Shown here: in pieces, positions 48,501 through 61,257 of the stretch
How the letters are laid out: each line of letters starts with the position of its first letter
Numbering within the stretch: the stretch's first letter is position 1
Assembly: GCA_027605045.1 (NCBI GenBank)
Contig: JAQFWX010000007.1
Coordinates: 1,798,001 to 1,862,000, forward strand
Reading direction: 5' to 3'
Length of the DNA: 64,000 nt
From: Phallus indusiatus
Lineage: Eukaryota; Basidiomycota; Agaricomycetes; Phallales; Phallaceae
Made by a program: the position numbers and the translations under genes
The notes under the pieces: generated by a model
The model's database searches: none
The model's input: the letters and a program-made list of their open reading frames with translations, nothing else
What the model was told of the DNA's origin: nothing

Positions 48501-49013
48501 GGAGCAAAATCGAAAACGGAATAGTTACACCACTTAAAATGGGTAACCATCTATAGTAAGGCACGACGTCGTCAATAGATTGACTGTCGTCTCTCCGAAA
48601 TATGAAATTCCATATTTTACGAAAACCGGAGCGTAGATTTAAAAATATTCGGGATTCGTGATTCGATGAGGCTGTTGTATTGATCGCAGTAGAGAAATTT
48701 GAGGACCATGTCGAGTTGGTAGGGAATGAACGAAATTGAACGTCCTTTCTGCCGTAGTTTGGGGAGCGACCTCTAAACTCTAAGTCTATGTCGTCCCGGT
48801 CTCGGTTCAGGTTGAGCGTCTTTTCGTCCATGTCTGACTGAAGGTCTCTATTGAAAGAGGGGAAAAATGAAATTAAGTTCATTAATTAAAATGAAAAGCT
48901 TACTGGTTAAAGTTTCTGTTGTTGTTTGTATTGAGACCGTCAACGGGCGACCCAGACAAGGCTTGTTCAGTAATTGTCTGAACAATTGGCACAACAATTG
49001 GCAGGAGGGACAT
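45560..49013 (-). CDS. TOK-type outward-rectifier potassium channel
   Basis: Two pore signatures lie on one protein: TIGFGD in VSIETIGFGDIHPDS (about 47660) and SIGYGD in VAFSSIGYGDYAPAT (about 46740). This is the two-pore, eight-span layout of fungal TOK1 channels, which release K+ across the plasma membrane at depolarised potentials. The start at 49013 (MSLLPIVVPIVQTI) uses a 56-nt intron (48848-48903) to join in frame to DLQSDMDEKTLNLN. Cytosolic N-terminal residues precede WLPILSGVTIPFSILLQIPG, the first span. The C-terminal tail is long, with a polyglutamine run and a Ser/Pro/Asn-rich end closing at 45560. At least eight introns are needed. It shares a 3' spacer with the DUF2235 gene. 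Confidence 0.85.
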
Positions 49014-50642
49014 GATGATAATATTATAAAGTACTTGTTGGAGCCGGTAGTTGAAGGATCAATCGTGTATGAAAGCCCCTCTCCTGTCTTATATATATAA
49101 TACGCCTTGACACTGCGGTGTAAATGATGGTGAATTCCCTACACCAATCCTAGCAGCAACAGCCTGAGTGTAGCGTGTCGCGTCTAATTTGCCTACGGTA
49201 TGTCGTCCAGCCGTTGTTCTGCTGTCTTGTCGTCGTTCGGCTCCGTGTCGTTTTTTCTTGTGCCAACGAGATTTCTGGATTCCCTAGCCCAACTGCAGAT
49301 ACAAGGAATAATAAGGGATAAGGGCGTCACTGAGGCTGTCCCGGAACGAGTTTTGTTAGCCCACAACTTGAAAAAGAGATCCTTTGGAAAGTAGAATACC
49401 TACCTAGAGTTGCCAGCTTTGTCCTAGTGTAGATACTAGTCACGGTGGGGTAATTCGCACGGAAGATGCCAGAACGAGTACCGTTTATGTCAAATGCAAA
49501 TGCAAATGTAGATGATACCCGTAAGCCTAGGCCTGTTTTCTCCACTAAGGGTCTAAATGTGCGTGTTGCCTGAGCCTTAGCCGGTGGGGGCCTCCACCTT
49601 GCGAGCAGTTGCACGTTGCGCGAGTCCGTTTTTGTTATCGATCCGCATCCGTCCAGGGACGAGATCTCTTTGAAATTCAAGCTGTGATGTGTTGACGCTG
49701 ACACCGCGTTTAGTAACGAAAACTATGAAAGTGTCTCACAGCACCAAAAGATGAGAATTGGGCCGTAGATCCACTTGCTGACTCGCTGGCGGTGTGTGCA
49801 TGCGTAAGACGATTGGTTATTGGGGATCGGGATCGGCGAATTTGATACTCCGCGGGCGTCTGTTGCAGCATAGTGCCGTCCGATTTGGGTCACGAGAGCT
49901 TTCGACAAGTTGTCAGCCGGGTGGCCATTGATTGAAGGTGCGTGGCTCTTATCAACTTCAAGGTTTAAGTATTTTTGTTTTGAAAACACCCGAATCTTTT
50001 TCTTTTCATTCAATGAGTAGTGCCTTCTTCGGTGTTAATTTTCCTTTTTCATAAGACTTTTCTTGGCTTTAGAAATATCTTTATCAGCTTTCTGGCGTCG
50101 ACAAGCGGACTAAATGACAAATTCAGATGGCTGATACAATGTGCTCGGTTTATCAATTCAAAGCAACAAAAAACCTGTAAGTAGGCAAGTCAAGTTTCCG
50201 GATTCCGAGTCATGCACCTGTTTGCCATCATCCCACGAGGCACGCATAACGACGATTTACGAAATATTTCACTCGGCAAACTAAATTATCTATTAACGAG
50301 ATAATCCCGTGACCAGAATCACAACCCTCGTGATTTTCTTGTCTGATGCCCTACTCAATTGCGCAAGCCCGACTGGATAGCTGTTCGTTTCTGTTTTGAA
50401 ACCTCCTCCTTCACAAAATAGAATTCACATTATACAACGCCTCCAGCACGCTAATTATACGCTCACTCATTTACGAAATAGGTTTCAACTGAGCCACTTT
50501 CAGCAGTTAAAGAAGAGAAGAACCCGTTACCTAGCTATAGATATGTAGTACCGTTCAATTCGCTCGGCCAATAAACTTCAGGCTTCTCATTGATACGTAT
50601 ACATCATCATCCGAATACACAAGACCGCTGGGTCATATAGAA
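49014..50642. other. Intergenic, two unexplained minus-strand frames
   Basis: A 1.6-kb spacer. Minus-strand frames at 49327-49704 (125 codons) and 49723-50013 (96 codons) have no recognisable domain, and I could not join them by splice sites. A small CAAATG repeat is near 49494. Confidence 0.35.
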
Positions 50643-53600
50643 TCATAAACGAGGCGTTTCTTTTTCAAGCCAAAGACGCGCTCTCTCGTCATTCCCTAAC
50701 AGCGGACTGATCTTCTCGCGTACTCCGGCATGGTACCGGTTTATCCATTCTTTCTCACTCACTGTCAAAAGGTCGACGTCGATAAGCTTCGTTTGAATTG
50801 GACACTGAAACAGATGCTTTAGGCTGTATGAAATACCTCGCTAAGGAACTAAACCCACCAAAGTTAGATTCTCGAATCCATAAAATGCTTGATCCCCGAA
50901 ATTATTAGGAGTATCAACCTTCTTCACAATAATGATATTTTCAGTCCGTATGCCGTATTTTCCGTCTTCATAATATCCGGGTTCTGCAAAGTTGTTAATG
51001 AGTCTTCGCCGACTCGGGACTGAAAGTACATATATACATATGCCAGTGTACGCACCATTAGACAACGTCATACCAGCCTTCAAACTTGTATCATTATAGG
51101 CAATTCGCAACCCGATACCCTGTGGTCCTTCATGAACATTCAAAAAATGTCCAACACCATGTCCGGTTCCATGTCTTCAAAATTGAACCAAACCCTCAAA
51201 TTAGCATCTCCGAGCATAAAACAATCAAGATACCAAAGAAAAAATTACGAAATCACCTGTAATCTATCCCAAACAGTAATAACAAAATCAATAATAATAA
51301 AAAGACGATCAGATTTCATTTCATTGGCATAAAGTAAACTCTGTGCCGCGTACGCACCTAGTCCGTCCTGCCACAACGCACGACGAGCCATTGAATCGCT
51401 TAACAAACACACACGACACGGGCGCACCTTTCAGTTAAGATAAAGAGCTAAAAAAAACAACACAGGATACTGACAGTTTGAAACCAGATGTCCCTTCTGG
51501 GAATATTACAGTATCGATGCTGATAACGCCTTGAAGGACCCTAGTAAACGCACGGCGCTCCTGAGGAGAAGGCGTGCCAAAGTGCTACGCAAGGGAAGAG
51601 TTTGAGTTTTTTTGTCCGTTTAATTAGCCTTTTATGGTAATAATTGAGATTAATAGATTTCGGAAAAGCCCCTTACCCATGTTCGCGTTACGTCTGTTGT
51701 GCCATCCCAGAATTGGGCTATAGAAACGGTATGAGTGAGAAATCTCAGGCTGTACAGTAGTTTGCGCGCGAAGGCGTGGTCGGGTGTATCTCACCTCCAG
51801 AGTCGCATAAATAAAGCTTGACGCAAATTCAGCACACTTAGAACCTGAGGAGAGTCAAGAAAAAGAGGTTTACTTGTTCTTTCTTGACTATCGCAGACCC
51901 GACCGGATCAGGTTGATAATGTATTATACCTAACAAGAAAAGAAGGAGCGTAAGCCAAAACCCTAACCAGGTAAAAAAACCCTGCTCTTGACCACGTACT
52001 TCCATTAGGTCCAGTGGCAGAAATAGTAGGGAACGATAAACCCTTGAACAGCGGCAACTCCCTTTTGTGATTGTTAATATTAGTAATTATAAAAAGAAAA
52101 AAAAAGAAATAATGATGTTAATAGTTTATCCCGTCATCGCATGTTCAATGTGGCGCATCGCGCCACACTCAGCAACATGCAAACGCGCAACATGCAAACG
52201 CGCAACATGCAACGCAAAGGATAGCAAAAGACAAAAAAGATACAAGAAAAGGAGCACAGATACATACGATCTGTATTTCTCAAGCTGCGTGGCTGCTTCG
52301 GTTTCTGTGAGAACAGTGCCCTTTCGCAGTTCCTCCTCAAGCCACGCGAAGTAGCGAACCTATAAAAATAATGCATCCAAAAGGATAACGGCGGAGGAAG
52401 GGCGCAAAGAAGAGCATTAAGAAGGTTTGAAAAACTCCAAGAACTTCACCGGGAACACCTACCAAAGCAGATCCATCGCGTATATGACATTGCCGAAATC
52501 CTTCAATTTCAGTTTCATTTTTGATCGATTTCGCTTCTGCAACAGGCGATCTTAAAATAACAACCTTTTCCTATCAAAAAGCGAGAAAAAAATGGCAAAA
52601 ATCCATAAAAAGATCGTTGTTTAAGAATAGGAAATCTCGGACAAACCCGACCAATAGCGTTCGCCAATGCCAGACTTGCGGTGCTTCCAAGAATAACCTT
52701 CTGACCCTAAAACGGATACAAAAACACAATACTCGATGGTCAGCTCCATCTCAATAATAATAATAAAACAATACTTGAGCATTGAAAACGTACTCACATC
52801 TGCTTGCAATGTTTCGCCAAACCGTTTCAGATCCTTCCATACATCCTCATACGGTTTAATCACAACACCTTCCCCTAGATGCGCACGCACATCTTTATTG
52901 ACTTGTGCCACATTTATATACAGTGTTGCTTCTGAATGTGAAACAAATGCGTAGGCAAAGAAGACTGGGAAAAGCTTTCATCAATATTATGGAGAAAAAT
53001 GAAAAAAAGGGGAGAGTTGGCGAACCGGGGTTGTAAGCGATGTCAGATCCTCGAAGATTGAATAACCAGGCGATTTCGTCCAGCATGTTGATTACTATTC
53101 CGGAGGCATTCTTTTCTGTTAGTTTCTCTCTGAGAGATTTTATTTTCTCTTGAGAGGATACACCTAATGACGGGTATTAACATTATAGGTCAAATAAGAG
53201 ACCTTTCCGAATTACTGACCGGCATATTTAACATCTAAAGGAAAGGCAGGATTACTTGTCCTGGGAGGACGAGCATCACCCCATACTTTATCTACGAGAT
53301 TACTTTCAATGGGAACCAGGGACGATCCTTTCGCAGATAGGGATTTCTCGATTGCTTGGACATCGTCTAGAGTCGAGATAAAGATTATGAAAAAGATTTC
53401 GAGATTTAGTTGAGACGGACTGTAAGATGTAACGGTGGGATCTATTCCTATACGAGAATCTTTAGGTAATTCCTATCAAAAGATAAGCTTCTTGCAAGGA
53501 TCTTGATACGGTGCGATCATTTACTTGATGAAGATATGTTTGCCATGTAGGAACGTCTGATGAAAACTAGTTAGACAACACATCATATGGAGTGACGTAT

Positions 53601-54248
53601 AATAAACGTACTCGGAAGTCCTTGCTTGATTAAAGTCCAGTTCCTACACAAAAGTTTAAAGAACGAGCAACTATTTGACAAAATACTCAACGTACTCGTC
53701 CAGTTGCTGACTAGCCTGCAAAAAGTATCTCCCATCGGTAAACAAAAGCGCTTCCTTGTGAGTTATAATAGCAGTTCCTATCAAAAGCGGACTTGAGCAT
53801 CTTTTTCGAAAATGCCAGCCCCTTATCTCACATGGCATGGCTGGACACACCATCAACATAACATACATACCAGCTGAACCATCAAACCCAGATATAAATG
53901 CCCGGCGTGCATCACAGTCATCTATATATTCGCTATAATCTACCACCCCATCGCCGATGAATCAGACAGAGATGAAATAATTTGACACGAGGACGTACGT
54001 TGATCTTCAGTAGGCACGACATAAGCATCCACTTTGTATGGATCTTTAGCCATAAGCTCTCGAAGAGCTTTAACACGCGTTGTGGTGTTCACCGCGGTAT
54101 TCGGCATCGTGTTTGTAGAAAGCGGACGAACGATTCGGAAATGATTTAAGGAATTGGTGAAATCGAGGATGGACCGCCGGAAAGTTGCACTGGGTTTGGT
54201 GAGAACAAGTTGCTGACACCAATGGAAGTAATAATTCCGGTGAAGCAT
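50643..54248 (-). CDS. AMPP: Xaa-Pro aminopeptidase P (M24B metallopeptidase)
   Basis: Removes N-terminal residues that precede proline, with a two-metal M24 site. The N-terminal creatinase-like part reads [20 protein letters not shown], then [20 protein letters not shown] and [20 protein letters not shown]. The catalytic part shows [19 protein letters not shown] (metal-binding Asp pair), then [19 protein letters not shown] (metal-binding His), and [13 protein letters not shown] followed by TENIII (both metal-binding Glu). It ends [18 protein letters not shown] then [10 protein letters not shown], at 50643. More than ten small introns are needed, and the frame looks intact. The ATG at 54248 gives about 45 residues rich in Arg, Ser and Thr, a possible mitochondrial presequence; the ATG at 54107 ([12 protein letters not shown]) would give the usual cytosolic start. 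Both may be used. Confidence 0.9.
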
Positions 54249-54665
54249 ATGTTTTCCAAGCCTTGTGCTACTGTGGTGTCGTATGGGCCCCCTCCCGGGT
54301 CCGGTTTCAATAGATGATTTCCAATTGGCACTACCAAACTGGGCGAATTACTGCTTTTCTATGTGTATGTATCTTTTGTATTATAAATTAGTTGCGCAGA
54401 GGATATCTGAGTGAAGAACAGAAAAAAACTATTCGAGAATAAAAATAAAAAGAAAGAACCTCTACGAGGCGAACCACCACCACTACCATTATTATTAATG
54501 TCCATTGTCAATTCAGAGTAAGAAAAGAGTGAGAGGATGTGGACCAGATGGATATATATACACGTATGACAGTGAGAGAGCGTGTGAGAGAGAACGTGGC
54601 CGGATTGTAGTGGATGAATGGGTTGTGTTTTGTTTTGTTTTGTCAAGAAGTATCAATCGTGTAAT
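54249..54665. other. Promoter region of the aminopeptidase P gene
   Basis: On the minus strand this is pyrimidine-rich, with a TATATATA-like run near 54552-54562 and CTCTCTCACACGCTCTC nearby. A short ATG frame near 54500 encodes a Gly/Asn/Ser-rich peptide and may be an upstream open frame. The 3' end of the transporter gene begins at 54666. Confidence 0.4.
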
Positions 54666-56399
54666 TCATCGCTGTAACCGCTCCAAACTGGTATTCCGAC
54701 TATGATTACGACTACCAGACGTCGGTCGACCATTCCCATTTCCAAACTCTAAACTTCGAAATTGACCACCACCCGGGAGCTTCCCTTTTGCTTTTTTGGA
54801 AGGATTCAACTGAGTCCGTTCGTTCGTTTCTTCATCTGAAAGCTCTCCTGCTCCTCCTCCTTCCATCTCTACTTCTTCCTCGTGTAAATCGCCCAGCACC
54901 ATATCACCATCAAACAGCGTTACGCTTCCGCCAACACTATTCCTTTGTCCACGACTGCCACGGCGCATATGACCTGGTGCACCGTTCAAACCGATAGCAT
55001 GCGGTGTGGACGGCCATCCCTCATTGCTCAGCCTCGATGCCGGGGCTCGAGGGTCGAGAACTCCGTTCTCTAACGAATGCCGAACGGAAACGTACGACTC
55101 ATCTGCATCATCCGCGTCTGTCCGCGAGATGTTGAGTAGATGAACGCCCAGAAAGGTGACGATGAAACCATCGATAAGTGAAACGGTGTTGCTTCCAGAT
55201 GTGGTGTTGAACCCTTGGAAAAGGATCAACGATGCTGATATTGTTGCTGTTGAGAAGCAGACGTAGTACATAGGATTAACACTAAGAGACATATGTTACT
55301 GTCATGAAGTCATAAACGGAGGATAGATTTCTGTGCTTACACATTGGTAGAAAAGATATCCAGCGCTTTGTTAAAGTAGTTCATCTGGACAAGGATACAA
55401 ACCGTAACAACGATAGCGAAAACATAAGTGCTCGGATGTGTAAATTGGTTGTTCCCGGAAAGTGTTAGCTTGACAGCAATGCCGAAGCCTTTGATAGCCA
55501 TGATAGATACGGAGCCAACTAAGGAGCATATTGAGACGTAAACAAGAGGATTCCGAGTTCCGTATCGCGGCGAGACGTAGTAGATCATGCCGAGTGTGAA
55601 GACGAGGACAGTTAGACAGTACATTAGGAAGCCTGATGCGAAATGAGGGTCATGAAGGGAGCTAAACGAAAAGACATAAGGATCAGCATACCGGGTTGTA
55701 AAGCGTAGTTGAGGATTTCGTCGACTGTTTGAATGTCTTTATCTTCTGGGGCGTGTAGCACAATGATGAGAGAGCCGAGTATACACAATGTGCAGCCTAT
55801 TCGTCCGACATGACCCAGCTTTTCTTTTAGGAACATCGATGCGAGAACAGCCCTTGAAAGAAGGATCAGCAGGATAAGGACAAAAGCATTATTGTCATGA
55901 CGGAAAGAAAACGCACCCAATGATGACGCTTAGAGCTCCTAATGGTGTTACGAGAATGGGCGGAGCAAATGTGTAGGCCGCAAAATTGGCAACTAAAATT
56001 TCCGATTAAAGTGAGTGCCTTGACATTGAAAACCATATTCTTACTTTCACCAATGACCACTATCAGCGGAAGAGGGGGAAATTTGAAGGGGAAAGACGTA
56101 AAGATCATGACACGTATATTGTAAAGAAGGCGTTCTCAAGACTCACTAGTTACCATTCCTACCCACCATATTGCGTTTCTTAGATATGAACGATCATCTG
56201 AGGCTTGATTTAGATTCGGATTTCGTCGTGCAGCATCGTTCAGACCCTGGTTAACAATGTCGGAAATGAATATAGTGGATCTGTATAGCCTGGCTGAGCA
56301 GTAAGAATACCTTACCTTCTTGGTGATGATGAAACTCGTACCAATGGCCAGCGAACTTGATAACGCAAGTACCAGACCAATGTACTTATCTTCTACCAT
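54666..56399 (-). CDS. NIPA-type magnesium transporter
   Basis: NIPA (DUF803) family members are nine-span Mg2+ carriers related to the drug/metabolite transporter superfamily. The start ATG at 56399 gives MVEDKYIGLVLALSSSLAIG and then SFIITKKG-like sequence before the first intron. Following exons read RNAIWWVGM, ANFAAYTFAPPILVTPLGAL, SVIIGAVLASMFLKEKLG, IGCTLCILGSLIIVLHAPED, ISICSLVGSVSIMAIKGF-like, QMNYFNKALDIFSTNV and NPMYYVCFSTATISASLILF, then GFIVTFLGVHLLNISR. These are the family landmarks in the right order. The C-terminal tail is about 150 residues, hydrophilic, rich in Gly, Ser and Arg, with an acidic DLHEEEVEMEGG segment. Five introns are needed, and the gene looks intact. Confidence 0.88.
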
Positions 56400-57434
56400 C
56401 AAAAATAAACCAGACGGAAACTAATGAATGAAAAGAAAGAAAAAAATGGCGGAATGGTTTCGTCTCTTGTTCGTGCGACTGTGGTGTATCAATCTTGTAT
56501 GTGGACAGCTGTGGGTTCTAGGCCTGCTTTGTTAGACGCCCAAAAAATCAGCCCAATTATTCGAAGCGCCGGTTCGTCCCCCCGTCCTTTTCATCTTCCA
56601 TCTTCTATTTGATGACTTTGCGGCTGTTCACTGGTACATGGCACGATGCGCTTGTATCGGCAAAATTGCCACGATGCCACCTGTCGAGACGAGGGCTGGG
56701 TTTACGGAATCCATCCTTTTTGTGGTTATGGTAATGAGACTGTCAATGGCAATGCGGTAGCTTGAAGAGGAGGAAATTGGCCAGGGCTGGCACACGGACC
56801 AGATTAGCTTTCTTCGTGCATGTCGTCTCCAGTTACATTTATCTAGCGAGGGTTGCGCAAAACTGAGGAAAAGAAACAGTTGGAGTTGGAAACGAGAAAA
56901 TATCTGCAGGGAGTTTTCTTTTTATTTGTGCTAGTGCAATGCGCTGTGTTGTTGTGTTGTTTTGGCGCCCGCTAACAACTCCCTATGGCACAGTTTTCAT
57001 GTTTTGAACCGATTGTTGGTTATCTAGTGTTCGATACACCTGAACCTAAGTGTAGCGGCTGCCTATATTAGGTCAATTGGTTTCGGCGATTTACAGAGCG
57101 CGTATGTATGTTCTTGACAGTAAAGGGCGGAGAGGGTAAATATCACAATCATCAATAACAAAAAAGTTTTTTTTTTTTTTTTCGTTTATTAAACGCGAAA
57201 TCATTAAGACTTTAAGACTAAGAACATAGCGTTTTGTTAAACCTGCAGCACAACAAGAAACGACATAGGAAACAGGTTTAATATAAAAATATTGATAGAA
57301 CATGAATGTTCTTCTGGCTTGTGAAACATCTAGATTTGAAGGTGTGATTTCAAGGGAAAGAAACAAGGAGCGAGTAGGATAAGAGGAGGGATATCTTTTG
57401 GAATGTTTACCAGTAAAAGTTCCTGCTACAATTT
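56400..57434. other. Intergenic; contains one end of a segmental duplication
   Basis: The segment from about 56711 (CATCCTTTTTGTGGTTATGG) is repeated near 60664, and GGTCAATTGGTTTCGG at 57071 is repeated near 60710. A poly-T run lies at 57165-57180. No gene is recognised. Confidence 0.5.
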
Positions 57435-58980
57435 CTACCAGTATCCCCCAAATCGAGGCTTTCTCACAGTATTCTTCCTCCAATCATCGCCAAAGTCTCC
57501 CTCCCAAATCTCCTCCATCAGCTTCATGCATTCATCAGTCACATCTTTCCATTCAGACTCGCCAGTAACATCTGTCGCTTGATCGGGTAAACCATCCTGA
57601 AGCGCCTTTGTCGCTTCCTGCATTTCTCTTTCGTGACAGTTTGTCGAAACGATCTCCAGCCTGTCTCCAGCCCACTTTCCGCGATGAAGCCCCTCGACAT
57701 TTAAACTCGTTGAATCGTCAGAAGACCAGCACACCTGTATAAGCGCGATATGTCCGAGCGTAACTGTCTCCGGTCGTTTGTCATCACATCCTTCAAAAAG
57801 CTTATCGAAACCTGTCTCGTTGACGTATAGCTTTTTCGACAGGTTTCGCAGGGTAAAAGGGGATCCGTCATTGTACTCTTCGCAAATATACTTCCACGCA
57901 TCCTGTTCCGAATTCGTCATTTTCATGGACACTCGATTAAAATTACGGATGCTTCTGGGATCAAGAAGACGGAGATTGTTACCGGGGTTAGGCCACTCTT
58001 CCTTCTCCAGATATAACTTGTATTCTTCCTTAGGAATACTCGATGGCCAGTCATCGGCGTCTTGATAATCACCAGCACAAATAACTCGGTCTCCTGGCCA
58101 CATCTTCTCAGCAATGAGACCGTCCCGGACACGTGTAATATGAGGTTTGCTGATTTCCCAGAAACGAGGACACGTCAGGGAGAAATATACGATATTATCT
58201 AAGCCATCGATACAGCCGCAGATGGCGTCTAGAACTTCGTTTGGAAAGTCGAGTATCTTGGATTCCGTATTAGCCCTATCAAGATCGATAAATCGGAGTG
58301 GCATTATCACAAGAGAGGCGAAAAATATCTTCCTACTGATTACTCTCGGTTTGTTTAATGCCAAGCAGAATGTTTCTCTCAATATAACGAATGATGGTGG
58401 AACTTTTCGTAAGCCCAGTAAGCATCATTTGCATTTGGCTTGCTAGATTACCAGATGCAAAGATGAATTCGCCTAGTTTTCTTCCTGAATGTGGCTCACA
58501 CGCTTCGCGTTTGTCCAGATTGTATCTGAAAAGATATGTAACTGTGAGTCTTTGTTATAAATGAACGACACTGTCTTTATAACTGACAGTTTCCAGTACT
58601 GGCCCATGTTGATAAAGTCCACGCAAAGAGCGATACTAGATCTTGTGGTTGGATTTGAAAGCTTCTCCCTCGCAACGATCGGTTCACGTGTCGTGACACG
58701 GTCACAGTGCCCCCGCTGTTTTTGTCTAGTTATTACAAGATAATTCCACAAAATTATAATTCAGCCTCTAATCTTCATACATGTCAAATACTTCTACCAT
58801 CCACACGCACGACGTACGGGCCACGACTCCAAATAGTACTGACAATGGCCACCCAATCCTCGTTATGCGAAAGTCATACGGAAATGTACATGATCGCTGT
58901 CTTCAGAGAGATCGATTCGGGTGCTGAGCTCGTTTGAAAGACGCTGGAGAGAATGACGCGGACGAGAAAAAACTAGTGAC
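56711..58980. repeat. Segmental duplication, block A
   Basis: This block and 60662-62850 share scattered but clear sequence from the 3' flank, through the whole gene, to the 5' flank (for example GTACGGGCCACG against GTACGCGCCACG). They lie in the same orientation about 4 kb apart. Indels, the solo LTR and the LINE fragment lie between them. Confidence 0.75.
57435..58607 (-). CDS. MGQYWK-start protein with F-box-like domain (family C, copy 1)
   Basis: Three exons: 58588-58607, 58337-58525 and 57435-58275, giving 349 residues with phases that add up. The first exon is only 20 nt (MGQYWKL) and joins YNLDKREACEPHSGRKLGEF, an N-terminus typical of a mushroom-specific protein family. The third exon adds an F-box-like part (FPNEVLDAICGCIDGLDNIV ... 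LTCPRFWEISKPHI), then WPGDRVICAGDYQDADDWPS, LGHIALIQVCWSSDD, KWAGDRLEIVS and a C-terminal VTDECMKLMEEIWEGDFG. Function is unknown; the F-box-like part suggests protein-protein binding. An ATG at 58304 (MPLRFIDL) would give a shorter product but lies inside the inferred intron. Confidence 0.75.
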
Positions 58981-59363
58981 TAGCGCCGCTTTACGCGGCA
59001 AATCCCTGCACCGGAGATATGCTGTGTTGACCAGTGAGGAAATATCGAACGAAATGCCAGATACAAACCAAATTTATTGGAAGCCATATAACACAAAGCA
59101 ATTTTTGGAAAGAGTATGAAAGGTTATGGAAGCCCTAAGAAGTGTTTTCTGTCTAGATTGACGGTGGCGGTCCAATTCTTTACTACAATCTGTCTGTGAG
59201 GGATGTTGAGATGACAATTTTTGTTTCAATCAAGAAGACGTGTTATGGTTCCTTCTTGGAGATGCTCGTCCAAGGATCCTATTTCTCGCAATAACGCCTC
59301 ACGCCAGTGATAAGCTTTCAACAATTTGAAACGCACGTCTGCATATTCCAAAATTCCTCGAAC
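58608..59363. other. Intergenic up to a solo LTR
   Basis: The first 370 bases belong to duplication block A. The remainder shows no gene. Confidence 0.4.
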
Positions 59364-59753
59364 TGTCAGGGTACGCTACCGCCGTCTCTCATTTTCCTTG
59401 ATTATTACCATCGGCATCACTTCATTTCTATTCCATTTATTATTTCCGTATTTTACTTTTACTTTCCGCTTCCTTGTTTTGTCTCTATTTCACTTTCTCT
59501 ACTCGCGCGCGTCGCGCGCTCGTACCCGGCGTGATGCCCGTGACATCACGTCGCTTAGGTTCGGCTTGGGCGTCTGGCACTTAGCTGTGCCAGGGCCGCA
59601 CGCCGCGTCGTCGTTTATGTATATAGTAGCTGTACCTAGAGTGAGGGTCCCTAAGCTTGTTCTCTTAGGATCCCCTCCCTCTAGGTGAGTAGTTAGTATT
59701 TTCCCAATATATATCACTTAGGATCCCCTCCCTCTAGCTGAGTAGCCCTAACA
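59364..59753. mobile_element. Solo LTR (390 bp), copy 2
   Basis: It starts TGTCAGGGTACGCTAC and ends AGTAGCCCTAACA, with a 5-bp duplication CGAAC (59359-59363 and 59754-59758). It is homologous end to end to the copy at 15749-16147. A different target duplication shows an independent insertion. Confidence 0.9.
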
Positions 59754-59865
59754 CGAACGGAATTCATAAAGATTCCTTTCAAAGAGTCAGATAACCGTTT
59801 TCTTTGTATATCGTTTGACCATTCGATAATAAACAATTTCAAGTTGATTGATAATGTCAACGGAT

Positions 59866-60148
59866 AATTCGGCGCACTTGCAACCGGAAATCCTACGCAT
59901 GCCAGAAAAGCAAAGAAGAACAAAAGAACCCGAACAAGATGCTAGACACCCTTCTTATCATTTACCCTCAAACCCAAAATCACACGGCTGAAGCACCTTC
60001 TTAAAAGACTGGCCATATCCCGGTAACGGGAACAGATGTTTTAGAATTAATTTACTATATACGAACATACTTAGATTACATGTATTGTATAATGTCTGAC
60101 CGGGGGCGACCCTATAGACAATAAACCTGATTAATCATCATCATCATC
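59866..60148 (+). mobile_element. 5'-truncated LINE 3' end with TCA tail
   Basis: A 13-bp direct repeat AATGTCAACGGAT flanks the segment (59853-59865 and 60149-60161). The 3' end is AATAAACCTGATTAATCATC and continues as a TCA repeat. A variable-length long target duplication and a simple-repeat 3' tail are signs of target-primed reverse transcription. The short upstream part may be the end of an ORF2, but it is too short to name. Confidence 0.8.
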
Positions 60149-60161
60149 AATGTCAACGGAT

Positions 60162-61257
60162 TCTCGGCATCCCAAGTATTCTAACTCAGACACTCAGATT
60201 CACCACCAGAATTTTGATTCCGTATGACGGTCCAGAACCCTGCTCGGTGCAGGGAAAAACGCGCGATTGCTCATGTTTCCGGTGTTATGAAGAACTTAAA
60301 GGAAGCGCGTCGCGATAGTCAGCCTATACTATGTAAGTCTTCTTTTGTGTCGCTCGCTGATTCAGAGAGGTGAACGTTGGTGTCAGGTGGCATCAGTGTT
60401 TCTGTGCATAGAAAACCGCGAGCTTGAACGTCTATCAGTTAAAAGTACATACTTGCATCTCCTCCGCTGTCACGGTGAAATGGTTGTCATCGCTCAAGAC
60501 ATCGCCGACTTCATTGACTGCTCTGAAGTCAACCCAATCTCATCGTTCTTAGTTGCCAAACCTACGACATGAGTACCCTATAATACTGATTCATATCAGA
60601 CGTTCATCAACCGCTTTTACTTGCTATTTGACTGCATATGTCCCAATATGGGCTGGTGAAGCATCCTTTTTGTGGTTATGGTAAACTGTCAATGGCTAGA
60701 TATATCTAGGTCAATTGGTTTCGGGCAGTTTCCAGAGCGTATATTGACATGCGGAGAGGGTGGCGCAAGTGGTCGTGGCGTGTAACTCCCTGGAGAACAG
60801 AGATTGCCTTAGAAGTTTCAAGTCGATGATTGATAACAGACGAGATTGTTTCTTCATATTAAACGCGAAAAAGATAAAAAAAAAAGAATTGAATATAGTA
60901 TTTTGTTATGTAAGCGTGCACACAGCAAGAAACGACATAGGAAACAGGATTAGTAAAAGAACTAAGGGACAGAACATGATTTTTCTTCTGGTTTGTGAAA
61001 ACAATTCAAATCGGAAGGCGTGGATCAAAAATTAGTTTATGGGAAGGAAAAGGAGTGAGTATTGGAATATATATGGATGGAGAGACACACGATGGACACA
61101 AGATGAATCCAAGATGGATCCACAGATGAGGGCATGACGGTGGAGACGATCGCGAATAGCTCAAGTCTATTACGCGTTAACCCGGAACTATATAGGGTCC
61201 CATGCTACAAAACGCCAGCAATAAGTAGGATAAGAGGAGGACTATTTTCTGCAAAAC
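60162..61257. other. Intergenic; start of duplication block B
   Basis: No gene is recognised. From about 60662 the sequence matches the 3' flank of family C copy 1. A purine-rich repeat-like stretch (GATGGAC/GATGGATCC) is near 61085-61125. Confidence 0.45.

Noticed and set aside
49327..50013. Two minus-strand frames of 125 and 96 codons
   Set aside because: No domain, no joining splice sites and no homology that I recognise. Left as unexplained spacer.
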